A stretch of 64,000 nt of DNA from JBOHWJ01 sp050736615 (GTDB lineage Bacteria; Desulfobacterota; Binatia; Binatales; Binataceae). Positions 17,085 through 28,208 of this stretch are shown here, piece by piece; positions within the stretch are counted from its first letter, which is position 1; each line of letters begins with the position of its first letter. The position numbers and the translations under genes were made by a program. Below the pieces are notes generated by a model, which did not search any database, was not told the origin of the DNA, and was given only the letters and a program-made list of their open reading frames with translations. The stretch is taken from positions 1 to 64,000 of the forward strand of contig JBOHWL010000123.1 of NCBI GenBank assembly GCA_050736615.1, in the 5' to 3' direction.

Positions 17085-18215
17085 TTGGATTTCGGATTCA
17101 GCGAAGAGCAGGAAATGTTGCGGCAAAGCGCGCGCGGCTTGTTGGAAAAAGAATGCCCGTCGAGTGCAGTGCGGCGGCTGATGGAAGACGAGCGCGGCTA
17201 CGATCCTGCCTTGTGGAAACAAATGGCGTCGCTGGGTTGGACCGGGCTGATTATTCCCGAGGCCTACGGCGGTGCGGGGTTGAGCTATGTCGATTTAGTG
17301 CTCGTGCTCGAAGAGATGGGCCGCGTGATACTGCCCTCGCCGTTTATCTGGACGACGATGGTCGGCGACGCGGTCAGCCGGGCCGGCAGTGAGGCGCAAA
17401 AACAGATGCTGCTGCCGAAAATCGCGGCTGGCGAGTTGATCGCGACCCCAGCCTGGCAAGAGGAATTGGGGCAATGGCACGCCGGCGGTATCCGCGCCCA
17501 GGCGCGCCAGAGCGGCACCGAATTTACCCTCGACGGAGAAAAGCTGTTCGTCAACGACGGCCATATAGCGGATCTTTTGCTGGTGGCGGCACGCAGCAAT
17601 GGCAATGGAGAACAAGGCGTCACCTTGTTTATGCTCGAGCGGGACCGCCCCGGAATTGTGATTACCCCGCTCAAGACCATGGACCAGACGCGCAAGCTGG
17701 CCGCGGTTAAATTGTCAGGCGTGAAGGCGAGCGTGGCGGACGTGGTCGGTGAAATTGGCATGGGCTGGCGGACGTTGGCCGAAACCATCGATCGAGGCAA
17801 GGTGATGCTGGCGGCGGAAATGATGGGCGGTGCTCAGCGGGTGCTTGAACTGACTACCGAATACGCGAAGGTTCGTGTGCAGTTCGGACGCCCGATCGGC
17901 AGCTTCCAAGCCGTACAGCACAAATGCGCCAACATGCTGATCGATGTCGAGGGCGCTAAATCCGCAGTTTATTATGCTTCGTGGGCGGTGAGCAGTCAGA
18001 CGGCGGAGGCTGCGTTGGCGGCGGCGCTGGCCAAGGCGGCGGCCTCCGATGCGTTTCGGCGCGTCGCCGGCGATGGGATTCAGGTGCATGGCGGGATCGG
18101 CTTTACCTGGGACCATGACATGCACCTTTACTTCAAGCGCGCCAAATCTTCAGAGTTTACCTTTGGCGACGCGAACTGGAACCGTGAACTGGTCGCGCAG
18201 GGAATTAATTTGTAG
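17085..18215 (+). CDS. Acyl-CoA dehydrogenase family protein
   Basis: A 376-residue FAD enzyme of the acyl-CoA dehydrogenase fold, starting at TTG 17085 behind GGGAAGG. The N-terminal helical domain has MDFGFSEEQEMLRQSARG and GLIIPEAYGGAGLSY. The C-terminal domain has YAKVRVQFGRPIGSFQAVQH near 265 and HGGIGFTWDHDMHLYFKRA near 340. In the latter, aspartate stands where many relatives have the TWEHD glutamate, so base identity needs checking. Family members oxidise acyl-CoA to enoyl-CoA with electron-transfer flavoprotein. The hydratase-like pair downstream would take the product. The style resembles steroid/branched-chain FadE proteins, some of which act as heterotetramers. Confidence 0.87.
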   Translation: MDFGFSEEQEMLRQSARGLLEKECPSSAVRRLMEDERGYDPALWKQMASLGWTGLIIPEAYGGAGLSYVDLVLVLEEMGRVILPSPFIWTTMVGDAVSRAGSEAQKQMLLPKIAAGELIATPAWQEELGQWHAGGIRAQARQSGTEFTLDGEKLFVNDGHIADLLLVAARSNGNGEQGVTLFMLERDRPGIVITPLKTMDQTRKLAAVKLSGVKASVADVVGEIGMGWRTLAETIDRGKVMLAAEMMGGAQRVLELTTEYAKVRVQFGRPIGSFQAVQHKCANMLIDVEGAKSAVYYASWAVSSQTAEAALAAALAKAAASDAFRRVAGDGIQVHGGIGFTWDHDMHLYFKRAKSSEFTFGDANWNRELVAQGINL

Positions 18216-18310
18216 TTGGGGCCGAACGGGTCGGTATCAGGGACTTTCAACGCGGCTCGCGGACTCGCCCGCTCGCTCCGGCACCGCTAAAGATAAAGGA
18301 TTTTACTTCG

Positions 18311-18769
18311 ATGGCTGTTGACAAAAGTATCGTGGGCAAGACCGGCAAATCCTTCACCTTTCCAATCGAATGGAGCAAAGTGCGCGAGTTCGCGCGCGCG
18401 ATCAAGGACCCCAATCCGATCTACTTCGACCCCGAGGCGGCGAGAAAAGAATGCGGCGGCATTCCGGTGCCGCCAACTTTTCTCCAGGCGGCGGCGTTCT
18501 GGCAGGACGCCGATTCGACTCCGACGATGCATTTCGATATGCGCCGGATTCTTCACGGCGAGCAGGAGTTTGAGTTTTTCAAGCCGATCCTGGTCGGTGA
18601 CGTGCTGAGCGGGACCTCGCGTATCGCCGACCTTTATGAAAAAGAGGGCGGGCGCGGTGGCAAGATGACCTTTCTCGTAATGGAGATCGAGTACCGTGAT
18701 CAAAAGGGCGAAAAGGTCGCGGTGGCGCGTTCGACTCTGGTCGAAACGGGCAAGGCGGTCGGCGGCTGA
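18311..18769 (+). CDS. MaoC-type N-terminal (FAS1-like) dehydratase subunit
   Basis: A 152-residue hot-dog protein. GKTGKSFTFPIEWSKVREFA, ARAIKDPNPIYFDPEAAR and GIPVPPTFLQAAAF form the N-terminal MaoC-like (FAS1-type) dehydratase domain. In known two-subunit (R)-hydratases such as HadAB or ChsH1/ChsH2 this type is the partner that binds substrate but carries no catalytic dyad. The catalytic-type partner is encoded 91 bp downstream. Together they probably hydrate the enoyl-CoA made by the upstream acyl-CoA dehydrogenase. The ATG at 18311 is followed by a perfect domain start. Confidence 0.85.
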   Translation: MAVDKSIVGKTGKSFTFPIEWSKVREFARAIKDPNPIYFDPEAARKECGGIPVPPTFLQAAAFWQDADSTPTMHFDMRRILHGEQEFEFFKPILVGDVLSGTSRIADLYEKEGGRGGKMTFLVMEIEYRDQKGEKVAVARSTLVETGKAVGG

Positions 18770-18860
18770 ACCGAATGACATGACACATCTACCGTACGTC
18801 TCATTGGTCACGCGCGACGGCCATATAACCGGCGATATGCATGAATTAGGGTAATTTATC

Positions 18861-19280
18861 ATGGCAAAACTGAAATTCGACTCGATCAAAGTTGGCGATG
18901 CGCTTCCGACCGTGATGATTGAAAACGTCTCGCGTCCCGACTTCGTGCGGTATGCGGGTGCTTCAGGCGATTTCGTTCCGCTCCACTATGATCAAACCTT
19001 CGTCGAGGCCGCCGGGATTCCGACCGTCTTTGCGCAAGGGATGTGGACGGCGGGTTGTCTGTCTCGCTGTCTTACGGATTATGCCGGAGCGGGTCAGGTG
19101 CGTCGCTTCAAGGTGCGCTTCGCGCGTCAGGTATGGCCCGGCGATACGCTCACCTGCAAGGGCAAAGTGACGGCCAAAAACGAACGCGACGGTGAGAAAC
19201 TGGTCGAAGGCGAGGTCGAGGTGGTGAATCAGAAAGGCGAGGCGACCGTTAAAGGCGCTTTTGCAGTCGTGGCCGGATGA
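18861..19280 (+). CDS. MaoC-family (R)-hydratase catalytic subunit
   Basis: A 139-residue hot-dog protein with the MaoC catalytic block YAGASGDFVPLHYDQTF (residues about 31-47), where the aspartate and histidine form the hydratase dyad, followed by FAQGMWTAGCL. The C-terminal half FKVRFARQVWPGDTLTCKG is the usual second conserved strand. It should pair with the product of the preceding gene as a heteromeric enoyl-CoA hydratase or 3-hydroxyacyl dehydratase. It ends the four-gene run and is followed by a repeat element. Confidence 0.87.
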   Translation: MAKLKFDSIKVGDALPTVMIENVSRPDFVRYAGASGDFVPLHYDQTFVEAAGIPTVFAQGMWTAGCLSRCLTDYAGAGQVRRFKVRFARQVWPGDTLTCKGKVTAKNERDGEKLVEGEVEVVNQKGEATVKGAFAVVAG

Positions 19281-19379
19281 ATGACGTTCACAAAATGAAG
19301 ATCGGCTGATCGGGTCAAAGCGCAGGCAAATGTTCTCGGGTTGTGCGCCTGGTGTCCAGGAACGACCGCTTAGCCGTTA

Positions 19380-19632
19380 GGGTCATCCTGAACGGAGTCC
19401 GCCATTAGCGTAGCCGCGGGCGGAGCGAGCACGCCAGTCCGCGGGGTGCGCTCGAAAGGATCTACGCGGAGCGATTTTCTGTGATTTTCCGGCCCACGTG
19501 CCGCCGGGCAAATCGCTCCGCGTCGATTCCTCGACTCCGGCAGCCTTCGCTCGGAATGACAACAAAAGATGCGAAGTCCAGGCTATCAACAGGGTGCGCG
19601 ATCAAAAAAATCACGGACTCTCGGAATGACAA
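19380..19632. repeat. Dispersed palindromic repeat, copy 2 (variant)
   Basis: The left part (GTCATCCTGAACGGAGTCCGCCATTAGCGTAGCC) is close to the other copies, but the centre is different. Here a GCGGAGCGATTT / AAATCGCTCCGC inverted repeat replaces the usual GAATCCCGG/CCGGGATTC stem, followed by CTCGGAATGAC and a second TCTCGGAATGAC about 70 bp further on. It looks like a composite or diverged copy. It lies between the hydratase gene and the GH57 gene. Confidence 0.7.
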
Positions 19633-19760
19633 ATCCGCTTGGCGCAATACTTACTTTTAATGGCCAAATTGGCCGGTGGCCAATTCCAGCGTTCCCACAA
19701 CCCAAGGTGAAGCTTTCACGCCCGATCCGCTCGATACTCGAGTGCTAAGATTCAGTCTCA

Positions 19761-21212
19761 ATGGATGAGCCGCGCTACATTATAATTCACGGGCACTTTT
19801 ATCAGCCGCCAAGGGAGAGTCCGTGGACCGGACTTATCGCCCACGAAGTCGGTGCCGCGCCGTTTCCCAACTGGAACGAGCGCATCCTGAGTGAGTGCTA
19901 CAATGCCAACGCCCACGCGCACATCATGGATGGCCGCGTGGTCCATATCCGCAACAACTTCGAGCAGCTTAATTTCGATTTCGGCCCCACCCTGATTTCG
20001 TGGCTGGAGCGTCACGGCAAGGCCGCCTATCATGGGATTCGCCGCGGTGACGAGCTGAGCCGCGAACGTTTGACCGGCGGCAACGCTATCGCACAATCCT
20101 ATAACCATTCGATTCTGCCACTGTTGACCGAGCGCGACCGCACCTTGCAAGTGAGTTGGGGCGTTCACGATTTCGTCTATCGATTCGGCCGTCAGCCGCA
20201 TGGAATGTGGTTGCCGGAATGCGGCGCCGACGACGATACTCTGGCGACGCTCGCGCGCGCTGGTATTCGCTTCGTGATCCTGGGCGCGGGGCAGGGCCGC
20301 TATCACAAGGAGGGTGCGCAGGAGCGCGATGCTGGTCCGTTCATGTGGCGGCGGGAAGAGTTGTCGCTGGCGGTGTTTCGCTACGATCCGCAGCTTTCGG
20401 GCGAATTGGCCTTCAGCGAGGCTCTGAACGATGGCGCGGCATTGGCTGAATCGCTGGCGCGCACCGCTTTTTCAATGCCGCCAGGGGCGGGTCTGCTGCT
20501 TGCCACCGATGGTGAAACCTTTGGACATCACAAGCGGGGTGGCGCGGCTGAATTGGCGCGGGCGCTGGCAATCCTTGAAACGCGTGACGGCCTCGAGCTT
20601 ACCAATTGCGAAGCCTATCTCGCTGCACATCCGGCGGGCGGCAATTTCCTGATCGATGCCCCATCATCTTGGAGTTGCCCGCACGGGGTCGAGCGATGGC
20701 GGGCGAATTGCGGCTGCCGCATGGACCTGGCGACCAGCCAGGAATGGCGTGCGCCACTGCGGGCGGCGATGGAACTCGTCAACAACCATGTGGCGTCGGT
20801 CTACGGCCGCTTCGCCGGCGCGCTGCTCAAACAACCCGAGGAAGCGTTGAGGGAATCGCCGCGAATGCTGCTCGATTCATGGCTGGGCATTCGCGAGGAA
20901 TTTTTCGCGCGCTATGGTGTCCCGGAGGAGTCGGCGCAGGAACGCCTATTGCGGATGTTCGAGATGGAGCGGGCGGCGCAAGCGGCGTTGACCAGTTGCG
21001 CCTGGTTTTTCGACGATTTCGGCGGTCCGGAAGGCCGCATCGTGCTCAAATGGGCGGGGCGCGCGATTGAACTTGCGGCCGAGCTGACGCCGTCGATTGA
21101 AGCGGAGCTGTTGGCGGATTTACGTCATATCCGCTCGAACCGCCGCGAAATCGGCGATGCCGCATCGCTTTATCTGAGCGTCAAGACACGCGAAGCGCGC
21201 GGGAGGGTATAA
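19761..21212 (+). CDS. Glycoside hydrolase family 57 protein, short form
   Basis: A 483-residue GH57 protein. [16 protein letters not shown] at the N-terminus is family motif 1 (HxHxYQP). MWLPECGAD holds the nucleophile E153, and [13 protein letters not shown] the acid/base D250. [11 protein letters not shown] is also typical. After the catalytic barrel comes a helical region like the DUF3536 part of larger homologues, but members of that group are usually near 800 residues, so this is a short form. It likely acts on alpha-glucans (amylase, branching or transferase activity) in the cytoplasm, since no signal peptide is present. Its stop is only 2 bp before the acetyl-CoA synthetase start, so the two are cotranscribed and probably translationally coupled. 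Confidence 0.82.
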   Translation: MDEPRYIIIHGHFYQPPRESPWTGLIAHEVGAAPFPNWNERILSECYNANAHAHIMDGRVVHIRNNFEQLNFDFGPTLISWLERHGKAAYHGIRRGDELSRERLTGGNAIAQSYNHSILPLLTERDRTLQVSWGVHDFVYRFGRQPHGMWLPECGADDDTLATLARAGIRFVILGAGQGRYHKEGAQERDAGPFMWRREELSLAVFRYDPQLSGELAFSEALNDGAALAESLARTAFSMPPGAGLLLATDGETFGHHKRGGAAELARALAILETRDGLELTNCEAYLAAHPAGGNFLIDAPSSWSCPHGVERWRANCGCRMDLATSQEWRAPLRAAMELVNNHVASVYGRFAGALLKQPEEALRESPRMLLDSWLGIREEFFARYGVPEESAQERLLRMFEMERAAQAALTSCAWFFDDFGGPEGRIVLKWAGRAIELAAELTPSIEAELLADLRHIRSNRREIGDAASLYLSVKTREARGRV

Positions 21213-21214
21213 CG

Positions 21215-23173
<1,959 letters not shown>

Positions 23174-23437
23174 AACGGGCTGTGAGAATCCACCAGATCA
23201 GTTACACGCCTCCTGCCGCGGCAAAATGGAGCGCCGCCGCCCCCGGCCGTCATTTCATCAGGAGTGCGCGCTTGGGATGTGTGAGCAGCGCCAGTTCTCC
23301 ACGTCGATTTCGCTTTTGAACCAATTTTCTCCTGAGTATACTGGCATTTCGGGTTCGTTTTCGAAGTGAAGGTGAGTCGGCGCACGAATAATCGCCGTCC
23401 GTGGTTGCTACCAAACGGCGCGAGCAGCTTACCATTT

Positions 23438-24271
23438 ATGGAATCGAGGGAATTGGGACGGACCGGCGCGCAGATCCCGGAAATCGGGATTGGCGTGTGG
23501 CGCTATACCGGCGGAGTCGAACCGTTACGTCGCGGGATTGAACTCGGGGCGTTTCTGATCGACACGGCGGAGATCTACGGAACAGAAGATGTTGTGAGCA
23601 AGGCGGTGGAGGGAATCCGCGGAAGGGTGTTCATCGCCACCAAAGTGTCCGGCGATCATCTGCGTCACGACGACGTACTAAAAGCGGCTGAGGCGAGCTT
23701 GCGCAGATTGCGCATTGACTATATCGACCTCTATCAGATTCATTGGCCCGGCAACTATGTTTCCATAGACGAGACTATGCGCGCGATGGAGGTGCTGGCC
23801 GATCGCGGCGTGATAAAACATATTGGAGTGAGCAACTTCACCTTGCCTGACCTGCGCGCGGCGCAAGCGGCAATGCGCCATCATCCGATAGTCTCTAACC
23901 AGGTGCTTTATCATTTGGATCGGCGCGAGATCGAAGCTGAGTTGTTGGCCTATTGTCAGCTCAACGGTGTGACCGTGATCGCCTACACACCACTCGACAG
24001 CGGGCGTCTGGCACGGCATTCGAGGTCTCCATCAAATCCCGAGGGGATGCGCATTCTGGAAGACATCGCCGCGCGGATTCAGAAGACGCCAGCGCAGGTG
24101 GCGCTCAACTGGTGCACGTCGCATCAGGGCGTCGTCGCGATTCCGAAGTCGAACAGCGCCGCGCGAGTGGCCGAGAATTGCGGAGCATCGGGATGGCGTC
24201 TTTCGCCGGAGCATCTGCAAATGCTGAACGACGCCTTTGCACCGGGCGAGCCGGATGAAGACTGGCGATGA
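23438..24271 (+). CDS. Aldo/keto reductase
   Basis: A 277-residue NAD(P)H-dependent (alpha/beta)8 reductase from the ATG at 23438, where the domain starts (MESRELGRTGAQIPEIGIG). The catalytic tetrad is visible: D and Y in LIDTAEIYG near 45-50, K in FIATKVSG near 75, and H in LYQIHWPG near 108. IAYTPLDSGRL and VVAIPKSNSAARVAEN are cofactor-binding segments. It resembles the broad YafB/DkgA-type group. The carbonyl substrate is unknown. It is separated by 264 bp from acsA and followed by a repeat element. Confidence 0.88.
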   Translation: MESRELGRTGAQIPEIGIGVWRYTGGVEPLRRGIELGAFLIDTAEIYGTEDVVSKAVEGIRGRVFIATKVSGDHLRHDDVLKAAEASLRRLRIDYIDLYQIHWPGNYVSIDETMRAMEVLADRGVIKHIGVSNFTLPDLRAAQAAMRHHPIVSNQVLYHLDRREIEAELLAYCQLNGVTVIAYTPLDSGRLARHSRSPSNPEGMRILEDIAARIQKTPAQVALNWCTSHQGVVAIPKSNSAARVAENCGASGWRLSPEHLQMLNDAFAPGEPDEDWR

Positions 24272-24293
24272 GCCGGTTATTGAGTAGTCCTAA

Positions 24294-24523
24294 GGAGCCC
24301 TGCACAAGGTGTGATTCTGTCATTCCGAGAGTGTGTGAAGGATTTGTTTTTCTGTCATTCCGAGCATAGCGAGGAATCCCGGATCGTTTTGCTTTTGCCA
24401 GCTTTTTACTGGGATTTTTCACTTCTTGAAACGCACCTCGCAGACTCGTTTGCTCGCTCCGCCTATGGCTACGCTAATGGCAAACTCCGTTCAGAATGAC
24501 AAATGGGCTTGTGCAGAGGCTCC
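24294..24523. repeat. Dispersed palindromic repeat, copy 3 (with terminal inverted repeats)
   Basis: The most complete copy. The ends GGAGCC-CTGCACAAG at 24294-24308 and CTTGTGCAGAGGCTCC at 24508-24523 are inverted repeats of about 15 bases with one indel. Inside are GTCATTCCGAG twice, the GAATCCCGGATC block, CACTTCTTGAACGCACC-like sequence with one extra A, and TCAGAATGAC near the right end. The orientation is opposite to copies 1, 4 and 7. Confidence 0.85.
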
Positions 24524-24674
24524 CTAACTCTATACCGACACGCCAGCGGCGCGGCGCCACCACCGGAAACGTAGTCACACCGCTGCCATACCCCGGCACG
24601 GGTAATGCTTAAGCCGATTCCGCGATTTGCGCACCGCATTCTCCGGATTGCGCTGCAATCTTCGGATGTTTCTT

Positions 24675-26468
24675 CTATCTTGGTATTACCGGCAGTAAGA
24701 CATACGAGGCCATGTCGGCCTGATGAAATATCACCTGCCGGGCAGATGTTCCTTCCGTCCCTTCGCCAAACGGCTCCCCGGTATTGAGATTACGATCAAA
24801 GCGCGGGAAGTTGCTTGAGCTGATCTCGAGCCGGATCCGATGGCCCGGCCGGAAAACGTTACTGATGGCCCACAAATCAATCGTGAACAAGTATGGTGTG
24901 GCGGCCTCCATCATGCGCGGGGCGTTGGCGGATTCCCGATAGCGCGCGCGAATGACGCCGTCGACAAGATTCCGCGCGTAGCCGTCCGGCCGTACGTCCA
25001 CAAGCTTGGCAGTGAAGTCGGTGTCGACGGCTGAGGACGATGCCCACAGCGAGACGATGACGGGTCCGGTGATTTCAAGCGGTTGCTCTAGCGGGTCCGA
25101 GGTATAGACCAACACGTCCTGCCGCTCTTCGACTGGCCGCTGATCCTGCACGCCCATATCAATCGCCAGGTTGTTGCCTCCCAGCGAGGGGGCCGGGTCA
25201 TTCGGATCATAGGTGTAGGTGTCCGCCGCTTCATGATCAGGAGGCACGGTGTGAAGCGCACCGTCGCCGCGCAGGCTATTGGCGCCCTGCTGGCTGTGCA
25301 AATAGTACGGAACCTGCCGCATGCTGGGAGGCGGCCATGCCGGGAGCTTTTGCCAGCGGTTCTCGCCCATCGTAAAAATGGCGACAGGCGGCTCATCCAT
25401 GATGCCGTTGTCAATGTCCTTGAGCCAGTAATCGAACCATCGCAGCAGCGTCTCATTCAAATCGATCAGGGCGGCTGGGCCGAATTCGATATCGCCGGTG
25501 CCGCGCGAGCTGGGCACATTATAAGGAAGCAGATGACCCCAAGGTCCGATTATCAGCCGCTGGCCATTGCGCGCCTTCTCGAATTTGCTGTGGGTACTGA
25601 TGCTCCGATACGCACTTCGGCCACCTTCGCCGAAAATGTCGTACCACGAGGTGACATGCAGCATCGGCACGGCGACGCTCTCCGCATGGCGATTGACGTT
25701 GGCGCGATACCAATACTCACCGTCATCGGCATGTGCGATATGTTCGGCGAAATACGGCGCGGCCTCCTTCAGGATCTCACCCCAATCCTTGATTGGCAGG
25801 TGGCGATACCATTTTTCGGTGAGCGGAGTGAAGGCGTTGAGGCCGAAACGAGTCTGCCGCATCAGCGGAAACTCGCCGCCTTCGACATACTCCTTCATCT
25901 TTTCGAATAGATCATTCCGCTTCCGCCGTTTCAGAGTATTGAGTCCCTTGAAGATGGCATAGGGAACTATCCATCCCCATAGGGAAGCGCCGCCAGTGTG
26001 ATAGATCCAGCTTGCGTGATAGTCCGATGAGGCCGATACGGGCGCCATCGCCTGCAGCGAAGGCGGCATCGGATCGTTACACGCGATCATGTACTGTGTC
26101 AGTCCCAAATAGGATTGGCCGGTGGTGCCCACGCGGCCATTGGACCAGGGCAGCCGCGCGGCCCATTCGACGGCATCATAGCCGTCCGCGATTTCCTGGA
26201 AGATCGTGTCGTATTCGCCCTCCGATTGGAAACGGCCGCGGCAATCCTGTGTGATCGAAATATAGCCATAGCGGGCAAAGAGATAAGTGGGGCCATTTGG
26301 ATCGTCGGTGCCTTTCTTATTGTAGGGTGTTCGGCTGAGCAGCACGGGAAAGCGTCCGGGGAGATCGGGGCGCACCACGTCGGCATACAGTGTGATGCCG
26401 TCCCTGGTCTTCATCGGAAGGTTTTTTTCGCTTGTCACTTTGTACGTTTTTCGCGCCTGGACGATCAC
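24675..26468 (-). CDS. CocE/NonD family hydrolase (X-Pro peptidase S15 fold)
   Basis: About 597 residues. The alpha/beta-hydrolase domain begins with MKTRDGITLYADVVRPD and PVLLSRTPYNKK; the nucleophile is serine in GTTGQSYLGL near residue 120. ISITQDCRGRFQSEGE is the typical strand-loop before it. A C-terminal jelly-roll domain follows (ITGPVIVSLWASSSAVDTDF, HRIRLEISSSNFPRFDRN). Family members cleave esters or amides such as cocaine, glutaryl-7-ACA and proline peptides. The GTG at 26468 is preferred over the TTG four codons upstream because GGAGG lies 4 bp before it. No signal peptide. A paralogue is at 40013-41860. Confidence 0.87.
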   Translation of the reverse strand: MIVQARKTYKVTSEKNLPMKTRDGITLYADVVRPDLPGRFPVLLSRTPYNKKGTDDPNGPTYLFARYGYISITQDCRGRFQSEGEYDTIFQEIADGYDAVEWAARLPWSNGRVGTTGQSYLGLTQYMIACNDPMPPSLQAMAPVSASSDYHASWIYHTGGASLWGWIVPYAIFKGLNTLKRRKRNDLFEKMKEYVEGGEFPLMRQTRFGLNAFTPLTEKWYRHLPIKDWGEILKEAAPYFAEHIAHADDGEYWYRANVNRHAESVAVPMLHVTSWYDIFGEGGRSAYRSISTHSKFEKARNGQRLIIGPWGHLLPYNVPSSRGTGDIEFGPAALIDLNETLLRWFDYWLKDIDNGIMDEPPVAIFTMGENRWQKLPAWPPPSMRQVPYYLHSQQGANSLRGDGALHTVPPDHEAADTYTYDPNDPAPSLGGNNLAIDMGVQDQRPVEERQDVLVYTSDPLEQPLEITGPVIVSLWASSSAVDTDFTAKLVDVRPDGYARNLVDGVIRARYRESANAPRMMEAATPYLFTIDLWAISNVFRPGHRIRLEISSSNFPRFDRNLNTGEPFGEGTEGTSARQVIFHQADMASYVLLPVIPR

Positions 26469-26595
26469 GATTGCCTCCAATAGTAAGGTTCACCGCCGAA
26501 TTCGATGTTCGCGCCAATCCTGTTGGATACTTTTAATAGATACATGCGCTTTCAGGAAATGCTCGCGGTGAAAAACTCGATGATCCACTACAGAA

Positions 26596-26780
26596 CCTCT
26601 GCACAAGCCCCTTTTTGCCATTCTGAACGAAGTCCGCCGCTAGCGTAGCCAAGGCGATGCGAGTGAACGAGTCCGCGAGGCGCGCAACTAGACGAGTGAA
26701 GAAATCCCGGGAACCGGAAAAGACAAAAAGCTCCGGGATTCTTCGCTGCGCTCGGAATGACAGAATCACTCTTGTGCGGA
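26596..26780. repeat. Dispersed palindromic repeat, copy 4 (with terminal inverted repeats)
   Basis: The ends are CCTCTGCACAAG at 26596-26607 and CTTGTGCGGA at 26771-26780. Between them are CATTCTGAACGAAGTCCGCCGCTAGCGTAGCC (in pieces shared with the other copies), AATCCCGG facing CCGGGATT, and CTCGGAATGAC. It sits between two genes on the minus strand. Confidence 0.85.
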
Positions 26781-26805
26781 CGTTTCCGAGCGCGCCGGGG
26801 GTGAA

Positions 26806-27972
26806 CTAAAAGAACACTTCCTCCGGATCCAACCCGAGCAGCATGCGGCCGGCGGGCCGATACATCTTCAGATGCACAACCCGATGCTGACAGGCCGTCA
26901 GGATATCGCGCATGTCCCGCTCAAGCCGGTTGCTGCGGAAAATCGAACTGGTCGAGGCGAGGTCGTAAAGCTGCGAGATTAACTGCCTTGCCGCCTGATG
27001 CGAGTATGTAATCATGAGCCGGTAATTCGCGTGTTGGCGCGTAGTGGGCTTGCCCCCTCGGGATAAAGTCGCCCAGAGATCTTCCAGAGTGGTGTAGACG
27101 AATGCGCGCGCCGCCCCGAGATGAGCCTCCGCCCAAGCGATCGTCTCCTGCGACTGCGTATCATCGCGAATCAATTTGCCTGGCGCCGTCTCCTTGCGCA
27201 GGCTCAGGTCAATTACGAAATCAAGCGCGCTGCGAGCGATACCTAATGGAACGCCGGCGTGCGAGACCAGAAACATCTGAGGAAAGGAATAAAGCGGCGC
27301 CTTGTAGCGCGGGGGCTCCGCCATACTCGCGCTCTCTTCGTAAGGCACGAAGACGTTGTCCACGACATAATCGTTGCTGCCGGTTCCGCGCATGCCAGTG
27401 GTATCCCACACATCGACAATGGTGACCTTCGAGGCCGGTACCAGCATTACGCGAATGTGCGGCGCGCCCCTGCGGTTGAGCTGAGGCGCGCCGTTTTCGT
27501 AAATCACGCACCCACAAGCCATCATGCTGGCGTGCCGGCATCCGCTGCCGAAACGAAACCTGCCGCTTATCCGATAGCCGCCGCCGACCACGTCAGCACG
27601 TTGGGGTGGCCGGAGATTTCCCGCGAGCACGCCATCGGTACTGCCGAAGAAACGCTGCGCGACGGTGGCATCGAAAAAAGCGGCAAGAAAGCTGCCAGCC
27701 GTCGATATCATCGATAGCCAGCCGACCGAGCCTTCAATTCGCGCCAACTCTTCGACCACGCGCACCTGGCCCATCGGATCCAGTTCCGGGCCGCCATACA
27801 GACGGGGCACTCCCATTCGGAAGACCTGGGCCTCCATCAATGCGCGCGCGAGATCGGGCGGGAGCCGTCGGTCAGCTTCAATTAATGGCGCCACCTCGCG
27901 AATCTTCGGTTCCAGGGCGCGCACGTTTTCGAGAATCCCGCCGGCTGAGGCATCTATTTGATCGTCTCGCAT
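26806..27972 (-). CDS. Acyl-CoA dehydrogenase-fold flavin monooxygenase, HsaA/HpaB-like
   Basis: A 388-residue protein of the acyl-CoA dehydrogenase superfamily with the type-2 C-terminal domain found in two-component monooxygenases (HsaA, DszC, p-hydroxyphenylacetate hydroxylase). Marks are RLPPDLARALMEAQVFRMGV, GPELDPMGQVRVVEELARIE, the GWLSMISTAGSFLAAFF segment and WDTTGMRGTGSNDYVVDNVF. The ring-opening and hydroxylating members use reduced flavin from a separate reductase, and none is seen beside it. The substrate is unknown; aromatic or steroid-like compounds are likely for this group. The ATG start is clear. Confidence 0.82.
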   Translation of the reverse strand: MRDDQIDASAGGILENVRALEPKIREVAPLIEADRRLPPDLARALMEAQVFRMGVPRLYGGPELDPMGQVRVVEELARIEGSVGWLSMISTAGSFLAAFFDATVAQRFFGSTDGVLAGNLRPPQRADVVGGGYRISGRFRFGSGCRHASMMACGCVIYENGAPQLNRRGAPHIRVMLVPASKVTIVDVWDTTGMRGTGSNDYVVDNVFVPYEESASMAEPPRYKAPLYSFPQMFLVSHAGVPLGIARSALDFVIDLSLRKETAPGKLIRDDTQSQETIAWAEAHLGAARAFVYTTLEDLWATLSRGGKPTTRQHANYRLMITYSHQAARQLISQLYDLASTSSIFRSNRLERDMRDILTACQHRVVHLKMYRPAGRMLLGLDPEEVFF

Positions 27973-28036
27973 TGGCCGAACACTCCAGCATCAGGTTTGT
28001 GCAAAACACGACTGAATTCAATTCTCAGGACAAATG

Positions 28037-28165
28037 CTATTTACCCGTAAACCTGGGCGGCCGCATCTCCATGAATGCGCGCGGTCCTTCCTTTGCGTTC
28101 TCGGTCGCCATCGTGAATGCCGGGATAATAATTTCAGAGACTTCGGTGGCGATCGGTTCCGGCCA
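28037..28165 (-). pseudogene. Remnant of an enoyl-CoA hydratase C-terminus
   Basis: Reading leftwards from 28165 the frame encodes about 42 residues ending in NAKEGPRAFMEMRPPRFTGK and a stop at 28037-28039. The AKEG-RAF-E-RPPRFTGK ending is characteristic of the enoyl-CoA hydratase/isomerase family C-terminus. Immediately upstream the frame meets a TGA and no other part of the family is visible, since the adjacent epoxide-hydrolase-like gene ends at 28209. It is therefore a leftover of a deleted gene, not an active one. Confidence 0.6.
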
Positions 28166-28208
28166 TCACGCCAGCCAGAGCAAAGTCATTGCAAGAAGCG
28201 GGTTGGCG

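Noticed and set aside
16409..17392. 327-codon plus-strand frame overlapping the SDR and acyl-CoA dehydrogenase genes
   Set aside because: It is a second frame of the real genes, arginine- and glycine-rich, without motif or ribosome-binding site.
24311..24499. Short proteins with CHSEHSEES-type sequence in several frames
   Set aside because: They fall entirely inside the dispersed palindromic repeat, recur at each copy and lack ribosome-binding sites; they are translations of the repeat.
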